Of a DNA stretch of 17,439 bases, positions 14,282 to 17,439 are shown piece by piece. Positions within the stretch are counted from its first letter, which is position 1. Every line of letters begins with the position of its first letter. The DNA lies in NCBI GenBank assembly GCA_002327885.1, contig DCUS01000021.1, positions 6,074 to 23,512 on the forward strand, in the 5' to 3' direction. Source of the DNA: Syntrophaceae bacterium UBA2208 (GTDB lineage Bacteria; Desulfobacterota; BSN033; UBA1163). The notes under the pieces are model-generated. The model saw nothing but the letters and a program-made list of their open reading frames with translations, had not been told where the DNA came from and ran no database searches. A program made the translations under genes and the position numbers.

Positions 14282-15421
14282 ATGTTTGAGCTGAATGAAG
14301 AACAGAGATTGATTCAAAAAAGTGTTCACGAGTTTGCCAAAAAGGAACTGGCTCCCAAGGCTTCTTATTGGGATGTCCATGAAGAGTTCCCCTGGGATCT
14401 TGTCAAGAAAATGGCAGAGATTGGTCTTACTGGGCTACGTCTACCGGCACTTTATGGAGGAATGGAAGCTGACCTGGTGACCACTGGAATTGCATTGGAA
14501 GAGGTGGCTCGATTCGATCACAACTGCGCCATCATCCTCTGTGGCTGTAACATTACTGGAAAATTATTATTACATGGTTTAGAAACAATTAAAAATAACT
14601 ATCTCCCGGAGATCGTAAAGGGAAGATGCATCCTCGCTTTTGCAGCCATGGAGTCAGAGGCAGGTTCGGACATCAGAGCCATAAAGACTGTGGCAAAACA
14701 TGTCAAAGACACCTATGTCGTGACAGGCGAAAAATCAATGATCACTTTTGCAGAAGTGGCCCAGGGCTTCGTGGTCCTTGCTAAAACAGATAAAAAAAGG
14801 AGAGAGGGGATCAGCTGTATCTTTGTAGAAGCCAATCGGCCGGGGATAGACATTCAAAGGCTTCAAGGCTTTGGCTGGAGAGCTACAAAATGGGGCAATA
14901 TTGCTTTGAATGATGTCAAAGTCCCGGCGGAAAATCTCATTGGAGAAAAAAACAATGCTTTATCGATGTTGAAGCCCACCGTCCAGGGACAAAGAGCTTT
15001 AACAGGCCTGATCGCTCTTGGGACGGCCAGACAGGCCTTAGGTGAGGCGGTGGAATACGCAAAGATTCGAAAGGTTTTTGGAAAACCATTGGGAAAATTT
15101 GAAGGGATTCAATTCAAATTGGTAGAGGATTTTACTCAGCTTGAGGCAGCAAAGCTGACTTGTTATCAAGCTCTCCATTTGATCGAAAAAAAAGCTGGTG
15201 AAGCCTCCCAGTGGGCAGCCATGGCGAATTTGATCGGGGGGGAAGTCGCCTACAGGGTGGTCAATGATGCCATGGATGTGTTTGGAGGGCTTGGATATTC
15301 CAGAGAACTCCCCATAGAGCGTTGTTTAAGAGATATTAAGGCGGTACAAATCGCAAGCGCTACGCTCAAAATGGAAATTGGTCAAGGAATTTTGGGCAAA
15401 GAATTTCTTCCATACACATAA
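14282..15421 (+). CDS. Acyl-CoA dehydrogenase-like flavoprotein lacking the usual catalytic Glu
   Basis: 379 aa, the family's normal length, with all three domains: N-terminal helices (FELNEEQRLIQKSVHEFAKK), the middle beta domain (AAMESEAGSDIRAIKTVAKH, FGWRATKWGNIALNDVKVP) and the C-terminal helices (RKVFGKPLGKFEGIQFKL, DAMDVFGGLGYSRELPIERC, LRDIK). FAD-binding positions look kept. The usual base motif RDxKxxxIYEGT reads RDIKAVQIASAT, so the catalytic Glu position is Ser359. The alternative site of isovaleryl/long-chain enzymes, Glu before Arg in helix G, is Gln237. It may use another base, act as a reductase or lyase-like enzyme, or handle an unusual substrate. It is directly followed by the CoA ligase, so the two likely serve one pathway. 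Dehydrogenation of a cyclic or branched acyl-CoA is one possibility, not shown. Confidence 0.88.
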   Translation: MFELNEEQRLIQKSVHEFAKKELAPKASYWDVHEEFPWDLVKKMAEIGLTGLRLPALYGGMEADLVTTGIALEEVARFDHNCAIILCGCNITGKLLLHGLETIKNNYLPEIVKGRCILAFAAMESEAGSDIRAIKTVAKHVKDTYVVTGEKSMITFAEVAQGFVVLAKTDKKRREGISCIFVEANRPGIDIQRLQGFGWRATKWGNIALNDVKVPAENLIGEKNNALSMLKPTVQGQRALTGLIALGTARQALGEAVEYAKIRKVFGKPLGKFEGIQFKLVEDFTQLEAAKLTCYQALHLIEKKAGEASQWAAMANLIGGEVAYRVVNDAMDVFGGLGYSRELPIERCLRDIKAVQIASATLKMEIGQGILGKEFLPYT

Positions 15422-15451
15422 ATGGATGGCATAAGGAGGAAAAGGGGAAAA

Positions 15452-16801
15452 ATGAGAACATTTTCAAGCCAGAAAGACCTGTACTGGAACCCGGTAATGG
15501 AAACGCTTCCTCCTGAGAAGCTAAGAGATCTTCAACTCAAAAAGTTTAAGAGGATTTTAGAATGGGCTTACGAGAGGTCAAAGTTTCACCGAAAGCTTTA
15601 TCAGGAGGCAGGGCTTGAACCAGGTGATATCAAATCCTATGAAGATATCGCCAAGGTGCCCAAGGTGGAAAAGGCCATGATGAGGGGAATACAGAGAAAA
15701 GATCCCTTCCCTTACGGAGACGCCCTCTGTGTCCCTTTGGAAGAGGTCACCGAATTCCGACAGACCAGTGGGACAACTGGAACTCCAGTCTATCAGCCCG
15801 ATACCTGGCAGGATTGGGAGTGGTGGGCTGAGGCTTGGGCTTACCTCCTCTATGCACAGGGCTACCGGAAAACGGACAGGGTATTCCTTCCTTTTGGATA
15901 TAATATCTTTGTCGCTTTCTGGGCAGGTCATTATGCGGCAGAAAAGATTGGCTGTGAAGTCATTCCCGGCGGTGTCCTCGATACAGAAGCTCGCATCCTG
16001 AAGATTCAAGAACTCAAAGCGAATGCCATGATGGCCACCCCAACTTATGTTTTGGGAATGGCAGACACGGCCAAGAAGAAATTGGGGATTGATCCAGCGC
16101 GAGATCTCACCATTCGAAAAATCACTTGTGCCGGTGAGCCAGGGGCCAGCATTCCCTCTACCAAGCATAGAATGGAGGAGATTTGGGGAGCAAAAGTTTA
16201 TGATCATGTCGGAGCGACAGAGATCGGGGCATGGGGCTTTGAATGCACAGCTCAGCCTGGCGGCCTTCATATCAATGAGGCTCTTTTTCTCACTCAGCTT
16301 GAGGATATTGAAACAGGGGAGTTGATCGAAGAGCCAGGTCGAAAGGGAAAGATTGTTATCACGGCTCTTGACCGGATCGCTCAACCGTGCATTCGATTTG
16401 ATTCCAAGGATGTGGCAGAGTGGGCGAAGGATCCCTGCCCCTGTGGGAGGACATTCCGCATCATTCAAGGAGGGGTCATGGGGAGAGCCGATGATATCAC
16501 AAAGATCAAAGGTGTGCTCATTGCTCCGTCCGCCATTGAAGAAGTGGTTCGTTCCATCAAAGGACTGAGCGATGAATTCGAAGTCATTGTGTCGAAGAAG
16601 GGAGACCTCGACAACATTACCCTTAAGATCGAAATGTTACCAGAAGAGGAAAAGAATCAAGAAGCGATCCTCACTCAATTGAAGGACCAATTACGTTTGA
16701 AAACGAATCTGGGTTACAACATCGAAGTCCACCCATTTAACTCCTTGCCTCGTTACGAGGTGAAAGCAAAACGATTCAAAGATCTGAGAAAACATGGTTA
16801 A
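15452..16801 (+). CDS. PaaK-type (phenylacetate/aryl) CoA ligase
   Basis: About 449 aa. It opens like the PaaK family (YWNPVMETLPPEKLRDLQLK). The ATP loop TSGTTGTP lies near 105-112, the adenylate motif GATEIGAWGFEC near 254-265, RFDSKDVA near 315-322, and the hinge/C-domain GRADDITKIKGVLIAPSAIE near 344-363. The CPCGR cysteine pair typical of this family is at about 329-333. The enzyme makes an acyl-adenylate from an aromatic or other carboxylate and transfers it to CoA; the substrate is not readable here. An ATG at 15422, touching the upstream stop, is possible, but 15452 is preferred because it matches the family start and has AAGGAGG and GGGG upstream. It could activate the product of the UbiD pathway (a hydroxybenzoate), but it is not in that operon. 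It is transcribed with the acyl-CoA dehydrogenase. Confidence 0.88.
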   Translation: MRTFSSQKDLYWNPVMETLPPEKLRDLQLKKFKRILEWAYERSKFHRKLYQEAGLEPGDIKSYEDIAKVPKVEKAMMRGIQRKDPFPYGDALCVPLEEVTEFRQTSGTTGTPVYQPDTWQDWEWWAEAWAYLLYAQGYRKTDRVFLPFGYNIFVAFWAGHYAAEKIGCEVIPGGVLDTEARILKIQELKANAMMATPTYVLGMADTAKKKLGIDPARDLTIRKITCAGEPGASIPSTKHRMEEIWGAKVYDHVGATEIGAWGFECTAQPGGLHINEALFLTQLEDIETGELIEEPGRKGKIVITALDRIAQPCIRFDSKDVAEWAKDPCPCGRTFRIIQGGVMGRADDITKIKGVLIAPSAIEEVVRSIKGLSDEFEVIVSKKGDLDNITLKIEMLPEEEKNQEAILTQLKDQLRLKTNLGYNIEVHPFNSLPRYEVKAKRFKDLRKHG

Positions 16802-16804
16802 GAC

Positions 16805-16830
16805 GCAAAGGGCATAGCGCAAAGCGCATA
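16805..16830. repeat. Two-copy 14-bp tandem repeat
   Basis: GCAAAGGGCATA (16805-16816) and GCAAAGCGCATA (16819-16830) are adjacent copies with one mismatch and a 14-bp period, just after the CoA ligase stop. Similar GCGCATA/GCAAAG runs occur as dispersed low-complexity repeats in environmental genomes; function unknown. Confidence 0.5.
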
Positions 16831-16868
16831 ACGTATAATAACTTCATACGGGGGAAGGAAAAAATTCA

Positions 16869-17044
16869 TGACTCGAAGAGAAATTAGAAAAATTGATACG
16901 CAAACTAAGACGATTAAAAAGGCGGCCCAGGAACTGAAACAACTTTCTGGTGGGATACAGGCGATTGACCGAAATGCGGAACGAATCCTTGCCTCGGTGA
17001 AGATGCTCGAAATCAATATCAGTGACGTGAGAGATCTAATCTAA
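16869..17044 (+). pseudogene. Frameshifted small coiled-coil-like gene (58 codons if repaired)
   Basis: From ATG 16869, with AAGGA 9 nt upstream, the frame reads TRREIRKIDTQTKTIK and then hits TGA at 16935-16937. Re-reading one base in the A-run at 16917-16920 continues smoothly as KAAQELKQLSGGIQAIDR, then NAERILASVKMLEINISDV, to TAA at 17042-17044. With one A added the gene is a 58-aa, heptad-rich helical protein. A four-A run and no proper slippery heptamer make programmed frameshifting unlikely, so it is either a recent mutation or a sequencing/assembly error. It would be the third gene of the dehydrogenase-ligase operon. I do not recognise the family. Confidence 0.6.
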
Positions 17045-17058
17045 GGGTCAGGGTAATT

Positions 17059-17439
17059 TTATTTTGCCAGACTCGGTAAGATCAGAGCAATTTTTGGGAA
17101 AAGCAATAATATCGCAGCATTGATTAATATGGCTATTAAAAATGGGAATATTCCTTTAAAAATGGTTTCAAGTGGGATGTCTGGAGCAATCCCCTTTATA
17201 ACATAAACATTCACTCCAACGGGCGGGGTAATCACTCCCATTTCGCTGACCAATACAATGATCACACCGAACCATATGGGATCAAATCCGAGACGGACGA
17301 CCACCGGGAAGATCACGGGAACAGTAAGCACCACCAAGGCCATGGCATCCATGAAGCAGCCGCCTATAAGATAAATGAAGATGATCACTCCCATGATGGC
17401 CATGGGGTGCAGAGGGAGGCCTTCAACCCAATCCGCCAA
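17059..17439 (-). CDS. TRAP transporter large permease (DctM-like), C-terminal part
   Basis: At least 126 aa of the C-terminal end of a DctM/TRAP-T large membrane subunit; the 5' end lies outside the window. Visible family features are hydrophobic segments and the conserved loop GCFMDAMALVVLTVPVIFPV, then GVIIVLVSEMGVITPPVGVN, ending in IAPDIPLETIFKGIFPFL. The permease works with a small membrane subunit (DctQ) and a periplasmic binding protein (DctP), importing carboxylates with sodium. It is convergent with the CoA ligase operon, with only 14 nt between it and the small frameshifted gene. An aromatic or other carboxylate fed to the ligase is a possible cargo, by position only. Confidence 0.9.
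   Translation of the reverse strand: MADWVEGLPLHPMAIMGVIIFIYLIGGCFMDAMALVVLTVPVIFPVVVRLGFDPIWFGVIIVLVSEMGVITPPVGVNVYVIKGIAPDIPLETIFKGIFPFLIAILINAAILLLFPKIALILPSLAK

Noticed and set aside
15578..16468. A 296-codon minus-strand open frame
   Set aside because: It lies wholly antisense to the CoA ligase, whose motifs are clear. Its translation has no recognisable domain and no ribosome binding site was seen.
16917..16923. Programmed -1 frameshift in the small gene
   Set aside because: The site TTAAAAGG is not an X-XXY-YYZ slippery heptamer in the zero frame and four A residues are too few for typical transcriptional slippage; mutation or sequence error is more likely.

Overview
The window looks like part of the chromosome of a strictly anaerobic, aromatic-degrading bacterium, most likely a deltaproteobacterium (Desulfobacterota-like). 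This is inferred from gene content: a phenylphosphate-synthase-like pair with UbiD/UbiX, acyl-CoA dehydrogenase plus PaaK-type CoA ligase, TRAP transporter, HD-GYP signalling and a sigma-54-type promoter before a pilus gene. No rRNA, tRNA, CRISPR array or transposase was seen.

Region 1 (1-7656) is the metabolic core. On the minus strand lie ppsA-like (phosphohistidine subunit, 615 aa) and ppsB-like (ATP-grasp subunit, about 355 aa) genes, the two catalytic parts of phenylphosphate synthase. Upstream of them is a LysR regulator, transcribed divergently from a plus-strand operon of ubiD (decarboxylase/carboxylase), a Tm-1-like/UPF0261 ATP-binding protein and ubiX (flavin prenyltransferase). The lysR-ubiD gap holds a perfect ATAACC-TTT-GGTTAT palindrome and a near-consensus sigma-70 promoter, spaced as expected for LysR-type activation. 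The proposed logic is that PpsAB phosphorylates a phenolic (or related) substrate with ATP, UbiD carboxylates the activated ring using prenyl-FMN made by UbiX, and the Tm-1-like protein has an unknown role. PpsC and the small phenylphosphate carboxylase subunits are not in the window, so the substrate is open.

Region 2 (7657-13772) is envelope, signalling and pilus related: a short secreted FecR-domain protein, an OmpA-type lipoprotein, a CHASE2-HD-GYP membrane c-di-GMP phosphodiesterase, a stand-alone receiver protein, then a sigma-54-type promoter, a short pilW-like remnant and a PilX-type minor pilin.

Region 3 (13773-17439) holds a REP-like hairpin, a possible 57-aa minus-strand gene, an acyl-CoA dehydrogenase lacking the usual catalytic glutamates, a PaaK-type CoA ligase in the same operon, a 58-codon gene interrupted by a one-base frameshift, and, convergently, the C-terminal part of a TRAP transporter large permease that runs off the window.

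Assignments rest on reading motifs in the translated sequence and on recalled family knowledge; no database search was run.
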